From Planktothrix sp. FACHB-1365 (GTDB lineage: Bacteria > Cyanobacteriota > Cyanobacteriia > Cyanobacteriales > Microcoleaceae): a stretch of 64,000 bases of DNA. The position numbers were made by a program, and so were the translations under genes. The notes under the pieces were generated by a model. It had not been told where the DNA came from, made no database searches, and worked only from the letters and a program-made list of their open reading frames with translations. Position 1 is the stretch's first letter. The number at the start of each line of letters is the position of its first letter. Location of the stretch: the NCBI RefSeq assembly GCF_014697575.1, contig NZ_JACJSC010000012.1:1-64000 (forward strand), given 5' to 3'. This document shows positions 46,490-54,825 of the stretch, piece by piece.

Positions 46490-48790
46490 ATGAATCCCAG
46501 ACACTTAAAAGAAGTAAAGAATGACCGTAAAGCAGTTGCTCCTTACAACTTTGTAGAGTTACCGAACAAAATTGTAGAGGCAGAACTCGAATGTAATGGA
46601 AAATTACGAGATAACGATTGCTATTACCCAGATCGTCATACTGGCAAAATCAAATGTATATTAAGAACAGAATCACCTCTTTATATTCGCTGTGGTCTGA
46701 CTCCAACTGACTTCTCAAACTTTGGTGATACTTCTAATGAAAAATTAACACCAGAACAGCGTAAGAAAAAAGCTGAGTTTTTTCAGGCTCCCTCAAATTC
46801 CTATCCTGTCCTTCCAGGTAGCAGCCTGCGAGGGATGCTGCGGACTTTGGTAGAAATTATCAGCTTTGGGAAGATAGAGAAAGTTTCCGATCAGCAAAAA
46901 TTCTTTTTCCGTGCAGTTGCTGCTGATAAGGAAGATCCTCTGAGTTTAATCTACAAAAATAAACTTAAAACTGTCAAAGCAGGTTATTTAGAATACAAAA
47001 GCAATAAATGGTTTATTCGACCTGCTGATGAAACTTATTTTGAGAATGGATTTATCAAAATGAAAGAAAATAATATTGAAAATATTAAACTAAATCTTCC
47101 TTCTCTAATTACGATGGAAAAAAGTAATTATGTACCTCAATATCTGGAAATTAGCTTTGAGGAAGACGAAGAAGATATAAACATTAGTGAAAACTTGACT
47201 GCTTATAGTTATCGGGGATGGCTTGTTACCAGTGGCAATATGCTAGACTCTGCTAAAACCACAGAAGCAGAACGAAAAAAATTGCTAAGTCGCAAAGAAG
47301 GTCGCAAACATCATTATATTATTAGTTTACCCGATCACTCTCAACCAACTATTGAGATCAGTGAGGATGCTATTAAAGATTACAAGAATGCTCTTACTGA
47401 TTTCCAACAAGGTCAGGAAAAGCAATTCAACAACAATCCCAGAAATGCTTTTAGTAAAAAATATGGATGTCTCGAACCAGGAAGACCCATTTTTTACTTT
47501 CAAGATAACATAGAAAAACCTATCAAATTCTTTGGTCAAAGTCCTAATTTCCGTATACCTTATGCTTTTAATCAAGAAGGTAAAGTCGTGTCAGCAGTTG
47601 ATTTTATTCCTAAACACATAGGTGAATCAGACAAAATAGATTTAGCTGATGCAATCTTTGGATTTGTCAGACGTGGAAAAGATAAAAAAGAGGCTCTCCC
47701 ATTTAATGAAAAGAAAGAAAAGCGAGAGCAATCTCGTGCAGGGCGAATTTTTGTTAGCGATGCTCACTATGTAACTGATGAGGAAGGAATCTGGCTGAAA
47801 GATAACCCCAATGATACAATAACGCCTCAAATTCTTGCTAGTCCTAAACCAACTACTTTTCAGCACTATTTAGTACAAACTACTGAGGAAAAACCAAAGC
47901 TAAAACACTATGGTAATAAACCTAATAAAGATACCGTAATCCGAGGACATAAACTTTACTGGCATAAAGACGATGTAGGAACTGGGATTCAAACAGATGC
48001 AAGTCCAGAGGAGATTGAAAATAAGCAATCCCAATACACAGAAATCAAGCCCATAAAAAAAGGAGTCTCCTTTAAGTTTACAATTCACTTTGAAAATTTG
48101 AGTGATGTGGAATTGGGGGCATTGTTGTGGATAGTAACTCTGGCTAATCACGATATAAACGCGCTTCAACTACTAGGATTAGATGGTAAAGAAAAATACT
48201 GCTTATCTCTGGGTATGGGTAAACCTCTAGGGATGGGTGCAGTCACTATTGCAAAATCCGAACTGATCCTTAACGAACGCTCCCAAAATAAGCCTCAGCA
48301 GCGATACACTCAGCTATTTGATGATGATAATTGGTTGACAGGCGATCGCCCTACCACTGCTGATGAATACAAATCTTATATAGAAGCATTTGAGCAGTAT
48401 GTTATCGTTGGCAACGACCGAGTTGACGAACTAGACTTACCAGAAGGTTGTACTGATAGGAAAGGTTTAAGGTTGAAAGATATACCGCGTATTCAGATGC
48501 TTTTAGCGATGCTGAGTTGTAATTTTCCGCCAGTTAATGAAACGCGATATATGGAAATTGAAAGAGATATCAGTAAAGGTTATGTTGGTAAACAGGTTAA
48601 GCAAGGTGAAGAAACTAAAGATGAGTATGAGGATCGCTTGATATTACCAACTCCATTACAAATAAAAAGATGGGAAGATCAACGAAAATTTGATCACTTT
48701 TATGGCTCATCTTTAGACAAAGAAAGTAAGAATAATTCAAGAGAAAGTAGCCCGTCACCTTTGGCTAGACCACCTAAACCAAAGCCTTGA
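46490..48790 (+). CDS. TIGR03986-family CRISPR-associated RAMP protein
   Basis: 766 aa. Starts VAPYNFVELPNKIVEAE and continues with CILRTESPLYIRCGL and LPGSSLRGMLRTLVEII, a RAMP core. The glycine-rich loop LSLGMGKPLGMGAVTI lies near 570. A long insertion separates the halves. It is the last gene of the type III-D module and carries AAGGAG before the ATG. The cas3 start follows 21 bp after the stop, so the two modules may be co-transcribed. Confidence 0.82.
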   Translation: MNPRHLKEVKNDRKAVAPYNFVELPNKIVEAELECNGKLRDNDCYYPDRHTGKIKCILRTESPLYIRCGLTPTDFSNFGDTSNEKLTPEQRKKKAEFFQAPSNSYPVLPGSSLRGMLRTLVEIISFGKIEKVSDQQKFFFRAVAADKEDPLSLIYKNKLKTVKAGYLEYKSNKWFIRPADETYFENGFIKMKENNIENIKLNLPSLITMEKSNYVPQYLEISFEEDEEDINISENLTAYSYRGWLVTSGNMLDSAKTTEAERKKLLSRKEGRKHHYIISLPDHSQPTIEISEDAIKDYKNALTDFQQGQEKQFNNNPRNAFSKKYGCLEPGRPIFYFQDNIEKPIKFFGQSPNFRIPYAFNQEGKVVSAVDFIPKHIGESDKIDLADAIFGFVRRGKDKKEALPFNEKKEKREQSRAGRIFVSDAHYVTDEEGIWLKDNPNDTITPQILASPKPTTFQHYLVQTTEEKPKLKHYGNKPNKDTVIRGHKLYWHKDDVGTGIQTDASPEEIENKQSQYTEIKPIKKGVSFKFTIHFENLSDVELGALLWIVTLANHDINALQLLGLDGKEKYCLSLGMGKPLGMGAVTIAKSELILNERSQNKPQQRYTQLFDDDNWLTGDRPTTADEYKSYIEAFEQYVIVGNDRVDELDLPEGCTDRKGLRLKDIPRIQMLLAMLSCNFPPVNETRYMEIERDISKGYVGKQVKQGEETKDEYEDRLILPTPLQIKRWEDQRKFDHFYGSSLDKESKNNSRESSPSPLARPPKPKP

Positions 48791-48811
48791 AATGCGATCG
48801 CACCCCCTCCC

Positions 48812-49435
48812 ATGAACCTTAACCACTACTTCCACACTCTCACCGAACATCAACCCCGTCAATTCCAACAGCAAACGATCGCCCACCTTCTCAACCGCCA
48901 GGACGTGCTTCTACGCGCCCCTACCGGGTCAGGAAAAACAGAAACGGCGATCGCCCCTTTCCTCTTTGCTAAACCCCTAAAACTCGATTTTCCCAATAAA
49001 CTCATCTACGTTGTTCCCTTAAGAACCTTGGCTAATAGTTTACGCCAACGCACAGAAACCTTAATTAACAATTGGTCAAACCATTATCCCTTATCTCGAC
49101 CCTTAACTGTTACCTTGCAAACCGGAGAAAACCCAGAAGACCCTCGTTTTGAAGGAGATATTATCTTCTGTACCATTGATCAGATGTTGAGTAGTTTTCT
49201 GAATATTCCCTACTCCGTTGGTCGTGGGTCTGCAAACGTGAATGCGGGAGCGATTTTTGCTTCTTATTTAGTCTTTGATGAACTGCACTTACTTGACCCA
49301 GATCGGTCTTTTACAACGGTTTTAAAACTTTTGCAGCAAGTTAAAGGAGTTTCACCTTTTTTGCTGATGACCGCGACTTTAACCGATGAAGTATCCCAAC
49401 AGATTCAAAATTTAATTAACGATGGAAATCATTGA
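48812..49435 (+). CDS. cas3: Cas3 helicase, N-terminal part (frame-split)
   Basis: 207 codons. HQPRQFQQQTIAHLLNRQDVLLRAPTGSGKTETA holds the Walker A (TGSGKT). The DExH box is DELHL in YLVFDELHLLDPD, and motif III is LMTATL. It ends inside the link between the two RecA domains and stops at 49433-49435. The continuation is in the +1 frame from ATG 49422 with a 14-bp overlap. Removing one G from GATGGAAATC would fuse the two parts in frame. Confidence 0.85.
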   Translation: MNLNHYFHTLTEHQPRQFQQQTIAHLLNRQDVLLRAPTGSGKTETAIAPFLFAKPLKLDFPNKLIYVVPLRTLANSLRQRTETLINNWSNHYPLSRPLTVTLQTGENPEDPRFEGDIIFCTIDQMLSSFLNIPYSVGRGSANVNAGAIFASYLVFDELHLLDPDRSFTTVLKLLQQVKGVSPFLLMTATLTDEVSQQIQNLINDGNH

Positions 49436-51470
49436 AGTTAGTATAGCAGATTTAGCTGAAATCGAAGGAAATCGTCACCGAACTTTTCAGGCTGTCTCCA
49501 ATCCTTTAACGGCTGATGTTATCCTCAACGATATCGAAACTCATCATCGTCAACGAGTTATTATTATTTGTAATACCGTTTCCCAAGCTCAAGGACTGTT
49601 TCAAGATTTCACTCAGCTTAATCAAGATCATGCCTTAACAATCACTTTATTACATTCTCGATTTTTACCCGAACATCGCGCTCAAAAAGAAGCTGAAATT
49701 CAAGCTAAGTTCTCCAAAAATAGGTTAGATAATGGGCAATGTCATGTTTTGATTTCAACACAAGTGATTGAAGCCGGACTGAATATTACCTGTGAAGTGA
49801 TGCACACCGAACTTTGTCCGATGAACTCTTTATTACAACGGGCTGGACGCTGTGCTAGATTCCCAGAAGAAGAAGGTGAAGTCTATGTTTATTGGCAGAT
49901 TTTAATTAATCCAGAATATCAGGAATTATCCCAACAAGATTTTAACCCAGAAACCAAAATAGAAGAACTACAAACTCCAGAAAATAAAAGTTTTCTGCCT
50001 TATAATCAAGAATTATGTCAATTAACTTGGCAAGTTTTAGAAGCTCATTCTCAATCTAAAAAAGTACATCAAACCGTTAGTTTTGAGGTAGAACAAAGTT
50101 GGATTAATCAAGTACATGGGGCGAATGATTTGTTGCAAGCTGAGAAGAGAAAAAACAATCGGGCTGAATTTGAACAGAATTTTAATGGTGCTATTTTAAG
50201 AGGAGAACGAGATAAAGCTGATGATTTAATTCGGTTTGTGGATAGTCGCAGTTTATTTGTTTGGGATACACCGATTTTCATTGACTTTGATGACTCAGTG
50301 CAGATTGATCCGAAAAAATTATTACCCTTTTCTGTTCCCATTACCACCCTTTGTAAAGTTTGGCAAGACGTTCAAAATTTAGGTTATGAAATTGATTGGG
50401 TATTTAAACGAATTGAACACCCGAAAAGAAAAGCGTCTGAAACCTACACCCAACCGATTTGTACTTGCATTCGTTCTTATAATGACTTAAAAAATAGCTT
50501 CCAATTGTTAGTGAATCCTCGCTATGTTTATTATGATGAAGAAATTGGACTGTTAATCAATATTGAAGAAAAAGGAAATCAGTTTAATTCTCCCAATAAA
50601 CCTCTAAAACAAACAATTAGTGAATATCAATATCGAATGGATACCTATGTGGGGCATTTGGGTTGTATGTGGCAATGTTGGCAACATCCCTTTCAGACAA
50701 AGGTATTCAAAAATGGAGAGTGGATTGAGATAAAATACAATAGTGTCCGAGATGAATTGCTACAAACTGGAGGACAATTCATTCAACATAAAATTTTCCC
50801 AAATGCGACCCTAACTCAAACTCAAGCCTTATTTGAATATTTAGTATTACTGGCTATTTTTACTCACGATTTAGGCAAATTACAACAACAATGGCAAACA
50901 GTAATGCGGGGATGGCAAACCATTGCTTCTCAAAATTTTAACGGTAAACCACCTAAATCTTATCTACTTGCTCACACCGATTATAATCCCGAAGATGAAC
51001 AACAAAAACAAGCTCTAAAAGCTTATGAAAAACAGCATAAACGTCCAAATCATGCGGTTGAAAGTGCATTTTTAGCTCAATATATCTTACAGGATACGCT
51101 TATTCTTTTATTAAAAAATGAATTTAATGCTAACTCTGAGCAAATTCCTGGTTTAGCTTACAGCATTATTTTATCAGCCGGACGGCATCACTCGGCTTGG
51201 GCGAAAGGTTGGGAAATTAAGGATATTAAGAATAAAGAAATTATACTCCATCCAGAGGCTCAAAAAGCGATCGCAAGTAGTTGGAAACATCTCACCCGTA
51301 GGTTGCCTAATATCCTCCCTCTACCATCCCAAACTCCAAATTTAAGTTCAAGCCGCTATTCTATCCAAAAACTCGATTTAGCTTGGTTTTCTTCTTGGGA
51401 ATATTTACAACTTTATTGGCTAGTCGTCAGAGCATTAAGGCTATGTGACCAACGTTCTGTACAGCTTTAA
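49422..51470 (+). CDS. cas3: Cas3 helicase C-terminal and HD nuclease part (frame-split)
   Basis: 682 codons. Begins MEIIEVS, which is where a Cas3 second RecA domain should begin; HVLISTQVIEAGLN and LLQRAGRCARFP are motifs V and VI. The HD nuclease follows at the C-terminus: YVGHLGCMW, FTHDLGKLQQQWQ, NHAVESAFLAQ and AGRHHSAWAKG. The usual Cas3 order is HD first, so this layout is reversed. No ribosome site precedes the ATG, so it depends on coupling or a frameshift. Confidence 0.83.
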   Translation: MEIIEVSIADLAEIEGNRHRTFQAVSNPLTADVILNDIETHHRQRVIIICNTVSQAQGLFQDFTQLNQDHALTITLLHSRFLPEHRAQKEAEIQAKFSKNRLDNGQCHVLISTQVIEAGLNITCEVMHTELCPMNSLLQRAGRCARFPEEEGEVYVYWQILINPEYQELSQQDFNPETKIEELQTPENKSFLPYNQELCQLTWQVLEAHSQSKKVHQTVSFEVEQSWINQVHGANDLLQAEKRKNNRAEFEQNFNGAILRGERDKADDLIRFVDSRSLFVWDTPIFIDFDDSVQIDPKKLLPFSVPITTLCKVWQDVQNLGYEIDWVFKRIEHPKRKASETYTQPICTCIRSYNDLKNSFQLLVNPRYVYYDEEIGLLINIEEKGNQFNSPNKPLKQTISEYQYRMDTYVGHLGCMWQCWQHPFQTKVFKNGEWIEIKYNSVRDELLQTGGQFIQHKIFPNATLTQTQALFEYLVLLAIFTHDLGKLQQQWQTVMRGWQTIASQNFNGKPPKSYLLAHTDYNPEDEQQKQALKAYEKQHKRPNHAVESAFLAQYILQDTLILLLKNEFNANSEQIPGLAYSIILSAGRHHSAWAKGWEIKDIKNKEIILHPEAQKAIASSWKHLTRRLPNILPLPSQTPNLSSSRYSIQKLDLAWFSSWEYLQLYWLVVRALRLCDQRSVQL

Positions 51471-51478
51471 ATCCTTTA

Positions 51479-52108
51479 TCAATTTATTCGTTGACCAGCT
51501 TGGAAAATTTCAGAAGCGGTTAAATTGAACTCTGGAAAAGTGGGTGATTTAATAGGTTGATTTTCTCGAAATTGACTCACTTGATACTCGCCTTCAACAA
51601 GTTGATAAATAGAAAGAGTCGGTTGTTTAGGGTTTCCGATAAATCTTCTTCCTCCTAATCCTAAATAATCGATAATCCAATATTCAGAAATCCCTAAAGC
51701 TTCGTATTCTTCCAACTTCAAAGCATAATCATCACTCCAATTGGTTGAAACTACTTCAACAACCAACCGTACAGAACTTCCTTGAGTAATAATTGATTCT
51801 TTTTCCCATCGCGGACTATCTGCAATTGTACGCTCATCTAATACAATAACATCTGGCTCGTACCCAGACTCATCGCGGATAGATTTAATCACGCATTCTT
51901 TAGGAATGAAATAGGGAAGTTTCAGACGCTCAATTTCAATTCCTGCCTTCACTGTAATAAAACCAGCTACCCGCGAATGTTTTCCTGTGGGTTTAGGCAT
52001 TTCGACAATTTCTCCGTTGTGTAGTTCATAGTGGCATCCCGACCCTTCTGGATACCAAGCAATAAACTCGTCAAATGTTACGGTTTTAGGTATAGCTTGA
52101 ATCATCAT
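51479..52108 (-). CDS. Uma2-family (DUF820) PD-(D/E)xK protein
   Basis: 209 aa. YELHNGEIVEMPKPTGKHSRV, the motif YEPDVIVLDE and VRLVVEVVSTNWSDDYALKLEEYEALGISEYWIIDY are the family core (acidic pair plus Lys in the helix). These genes are multicopy in filamentous cyanobacteria with no proven role. It is opposite in direction to the cas genes and sits between cas3 and the cas8 operon, which splits the locus into two transcription units. Confidence 0.87.
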   Translation of the reverse strand: MMIQAIPKTVTFDEFIAWYPEGSGCHYELHNGEIVEMPKPTGKHSRVAGFITVKAGIEIERLKLPYFIPKECVIKSIRDESGYEPDVIVLDERTIADSPRWEKESIITQGSSVRLVVEVVSTNWSDDYALKLEEYEALGISEYWIIDYLGLGGRRFIGNPKQPTLSIYQLVEGEYQVSQFRENQPIKSPTFPEFNLTASEIFQAGQRIN

Positions 52109-52253
52109 CTTTGTTTAGGATTACTAGATTGGCTGTGATATTTCTAATATTAATTACTGAAGCGTCGCAATTGTGCAATCTGTACTTGATATCGGTATAC
52201 AAAAAAGTAATACGCAATCCGAATGATGTTAAGGAAGTGGGGATAACAGCAGG

Positions 52254-52369
52254 TTAAACGACATACAGGAATTTAAACCATAGGAATAGTTTCAGTCCCT
52301 TACAGGGATTCTGCTCTGTCTATGTCAGCCTTAAGGTAGCCTGTCTGCTACCCCACTAAAACTATAGTA
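52254..52369 (-). ncRNA. Candidate crRNA-like RNA: leader-like -10, degenerate repeat, pseudo-spacer
   Basis: Read on the minus strand. A block TACTATAGTTTTAGTG (52369-52354) matches the array leader promoter at 15 of 16 positions. A degenerate repeat (about 52313-52289) reads AGAATCCCTGTAAGGGACTGAAAC; it shares AGAATCCC and GGGACTGAAAC with the array repeat, with a stem around a different loop. A pseudo-spacer of unknown length starts at 52288. Its first 17 nt match 52396-52412 with one mismatch. The 5' half of the repeat is lost and no second repeat was found. I propose a crRNA-like regulator. Confidence 0.6.
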
Positions 52370-52412
52370 GCAGAACAACCGAAAAAATAAAAGTATATTC
52401 CTATGGATTAAA
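52272..52412. repeat. 17-bp imperfect inverted repeat bounding the pseudo-CRISPR element
   Basis: TTTAAACCATAGGAATA (52272-52288) and TATTCCTATGGATTAAA (52396-52412) are complementary at 16 of 17 positions. The inner edge of the left arm coincides exactly with the end of the degenerate repeat. This fits a pseudo-spacer and its target, but a 141-bp MITE with terminal inverted repeats would look similar. Confidence 0.85.
52396..52412 (+). promoter_or_regulatory. Putative target site of the pseudo-spacer
   Basis: The plus strand equals the pseudo-spacer for nt 1-11 and 13-17, i.e. a full seed. The flanking 5' trinucleotide is GTA, a possible PAM. The site lies between the pseudo-repeat and the 95-codon frame/cas8 unit, so binding by the Cas8-Cas7-Cas5 complex could block either direction of transcription. 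Confidence 0.5.
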
Positions 52413-52558
52413 TAGAAACGGTTGTGCTAAGGTGTGGATATAGCAAAAGTGCCCCTGAACTTCCACTTCAGAGACACTTTCTCGCATTGTTCGCTTTAGA
52501 AACGGTTGATCTTCCACATCAAGCCGTTACCTTTGCTTAAACATTTGTATTGATCATT
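52413..52558. other. Structured non-coding stretch before the small CRISPR-locus gene
   Basis: Contains a hairpin AAAGTG-CCC-CTGAA-loop-TTCAG-AGA-CACTTT at 52446-52480. A second hairpin, AACGGTTGA with TCAAGCCGTT, lies at about 52502-52530. The block TAGAAACGGTTG is directly repeated near 52412-52423 and 52497-52508. No promoter is clear enough to call. Confidence 0.55.
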
Positions 52559-52837
52559 ATGAATTATAGACCAAAAAGTTCTCAATTACAGCTAAACCTC
52601 AATCATCTTGAGTTTCCAGTTGCTAACGGGTTAACGACTGAGAAAGTACGAGAGTTTTTGGAGATAGTAGCCAAAGAAAAATTATCCTCTCAGGAAATCC
52701 GCACTCGTGCAAAAAACGGGAAGTTAGAGGTTGGCTATCCGTATGGGATTTTGCAGATTGTTCCTTCTCAAGAAAAGAAATTCGGAAAATTCTGGCGATG
52801 GGACATCGTTCTATCTCCGGTTAGTATGTCTGATTGA
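52559..52837 (+). CDS. Small protein in the type I cas unit, function unknown
   Basis: 92 aa from ATG 52559 (MNYRPKSSQLQLNLNHLEFP); a TTG 9 bp upstream is in frame. Charged, mixed alpha/beta (TEKVREFLEIVAKEKLSSQEIRTRAKNGKLEVGYPYGILQIVP). It has no membrane segment and matches no Cas family I recognise. It lies between the pseudo-CRISPR element and cas8, so it could be a regulator, a small effector subunit or an addiction component. No ribosome site is evident. Confidence 0.5.
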   Translation: MNYRPKSSQLQLNLNHLEFPVANGLTTEKVREFLEIVAKEKLSSQEIRTRAKNGKLEVGYPYGILQIVPSQEKKFGKFWRWDIVLSPVSMSD

Positions 52838-52932
52838 TTGGCTTAAACAACCGATAAAATTTCCAATTCTGGAATGACCGCTTTCTTCAGTGAAGAGAGA
52901 AGTTAAGGCGGGGAAATTCAAAGAAATAGTTT

Positions 52933-52950
52933 GGAAGACCCCGCTTCCAG
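52933..52950. promoter_or_regulatory. Candidate operator, copy 2 (TGGAAGACCCCGCTTCCA)
   Basis: Perfect 6-bp inverted repeat TGGAAG-ACCCCG-CTTCCA, 42 bp upstream of the cas8 ATG. It matches the 37386-37403 motif except for one base, and AGTT precedes both copies. Confidence 0.6.
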
Positions 52951-52991
52951 GCAGGGATTAAGATAGCAGTAACAAAACAAAATTCACAGGA

Positions 52992-54812
52992 ATGACTGAG
53001 GCGCTGTTTGTACCCAAACAATTTAACACCTATGCAGATACCTTTGTTTTATTGGGATTAGCTCAACTGGTAGAAGATGCTCTGCGTCGTACCCAACACC
53101 GGGAGGAAATGCAGTTAATTGATGAAGGAACTTACTACCAAATTCAATTAACGCGACCTTTGAATTTAGAAGCGATCGCCCAATTAGATTATACTAATCC
53201 TTTTTTACCTGTGAAAGGGCAAAAAACCGATAGTAGTCAAATTCCGGCGGAAACGGATATTTTTGATGTCGTTAAAGAAGTCGAAAAACGCAAACTTTAT
53301 CAACAATATCGTTATCAAACCGGAGGTAAAACTCAATGGACGAAAGAAGCACCCAAACCCCCAGACCCCAGAACTCAAAATGGTGCGATTCTAGTTTCCA
53401 TGCGCCATGATCGCAATCATAATAGTTTATGGCAAGAAAGTTGGAAATTGAAAGACTATTATGGTTCACTTATGGCAAGTTTATGCCAAGTTTTGAGTCA
53501 AAATCATTTGTCTAGTCAGTCTTCTTGGTCTGAACAAGTTGCTAAGATTTTCCAATCAAAAACAGGAGTTTCTTTACCCGAAAATGCCTCGGCGGTCAAA
53601 ATTTACTTTCCCACTTCTGTACAAGGAGTTAATCGCACTAAAGCCGATAGCAATAAAGTTGATTCTCAAAAAATTGATTGGTTAACTTTATGGTTAATTG
53701 CGAATGGTTTATTTCAATTTGCGATTTCAGAACGAATCAAAATTGCTGAAAGTGCTTATGATTGGCGAGTCGTTGTTTTAGAACCCAAAGATATCTCGTT
53801 ACAGAAATACCGTGAGGTTCTCAATCGTTTAAGGTTATTTAATCCCCCTGGTGGCGGTCATGGAATTGCTCGTTTTGATGCGGAACTGGTGTTAAAATTG
53901 TGTCAACAGTTGTTAGAAAACCATGCCGCGCAAGCTCAAGGAAAACCCGAAAATCCTTTTGACTTTTTGGGAAAACCCGTTAACGATTTTGTCGGAGAAT
54001 TTCGGGGAACACACTTCGGCTCAAAAGGACAAGTTTATGGGGTCAAAGAATTATTTACATTAGGATTACCAGGATGGATTATTCCTGACAATTATCAGGA
54101 TTTATTAGATTACCTAGACGTAATCAAAGAACATCTTTCTGTAATTGTTACCCTGTCGGCTGAAGAAGGACATAGCGAATTATTGGCAGCTTATCGGGAT
54201 TTTATTACCGGAACCAGTTTTCGTCAGTTTTTCCGCTTTCAAGTGAGTTATGCTGATTATGTTGTTAAACAATTGGCAAATCCTCATACAAAATCTCCTC
54301 GTTTATTTTCAGTAAATGGATTAAATATTATGACTCAAAAGGATGTTATTTTTGCTAAGATTACTAAAGATCCTAGCTTTTTAAGGATTGCTAAAGCGAT
54401 TAACCAATCAACGGTTTATGCAGGTGAAATTTATACCAAAGAAGGAGGAAAAAAACAGTTAGATTGGCAACGTCAGTATGGTTTAGCACAATTGCTGAGT
54501 AGTCAGTCGGGTTCTAAAAAAGATTTTATTTGTGCGATCGCAGATTTCTTAGGTAAATATGAACATGAAAACTTGCGGTTATCTGAAAAATACCTGAAAG
54601 AAGGAAAACGCTTAATGCGCGTCCAACCCTATAAGGAAGATTTAGATCGATTAATTGAACTAATTGACGAATTCGATACCGTTTTAATCGCTAATTTATT
54701 AATTGCTTATGGGTATGCTAAATGGACTAAAAGCCAAGATTCCTCTCAACAAGTAACCCCTGATAGCAACCCAGATTTTGAGACAAATTTAGAAACACAC
54801 GAAGAAGAATAA
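52992..54812 (+). CDS. cas8: Cas8 large subunit of a type I Cascade
   Basis: 606 aa. Position before DevR-family cas7 and cas5 and its size identify it as the large subunit that recognises the PAM. MTEALFVPKQFNTYADTFVLLGLAQLVEDALRR and the central FNPPGGGHGIARFDAELVLKLC are notable. No HD or palm motif is present, so it is not Cas10d of subtype I-D. The subtype is not settled by sequence alone; an I-A/I-B-like assignment is likely. The last residues are Ser/Gln/Asp rich. Confidence 0.75.
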   Translation: MTEALFVPKQFNTYADTFVLLGLAQLVEDALRRTQHREEMQLIDEGTYYQIQLTRPLNLEAIAQLDYTNPFLPVKGQKTDSSQIPAETDIFDVVKEVEKRKLYQQYRYQTGGKTQWTKEAPKPPDPRTQNGAILVSMRHDRNHNSLWQESWKLKDYYGSLMASLCQVLSQNHLSSQSSWSEQVAKIFQSKTGVSLPENASAVKIYFPTSVQGVNRTKADSNKVDSQKIDWLTLWLIANGLFQFAISERIKIAESAYDWRVVVLEPKDISLQKYREVLNRLRLFNPPGGGHGIARFDAELVLKLCQQLLENHAAQAQGKPENPFDFLGKPVNDFVGEFRGTHFGSKGQVYGVKELFTLGLPGWIIPDNYQDLLDYLDVIKEHLSVIVTLSAEEGHSELLAAYRDFITGTSFRQFFRFQVSYADYVVKQLANPHTKSPRLFSVNGLNIMTQKDVIFAKITKDPSFLRIAKAINQSTVYAGEIYTKEGGKKQLDWQRQYGLAQLLSSQSGSKKDFICAIADFLGKYEHENLRLSEKYLKEGKRLMRVQPYKEDLDRLIELIDEFDTVLIANLLIAYGYAKWTKSQDSSQQVTPDSNPDFETNLETHEEE

Positions 54813-54825
54813 GGAGAATTAAATC

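Noticed and set aside
52272-52412. Reading the 141-bp inverted-repeat region simply as a MITE
   Set aside because: The inverted-repeat arm begins exactly at the degenerate repeat boundary, the repeat keeps the array's handle, and a leader-like promoter block is in the right place. I kept MITE as the main alternative, to be settled by a genome-wide copy search.
52992-54812. Assigning the type I system to subtype I-D
   Set aside because: The large subunit has no HD or palm domains as in Cas10d, Cas7 is DevR-like, and HD is on Cas3. The subtype is left open.
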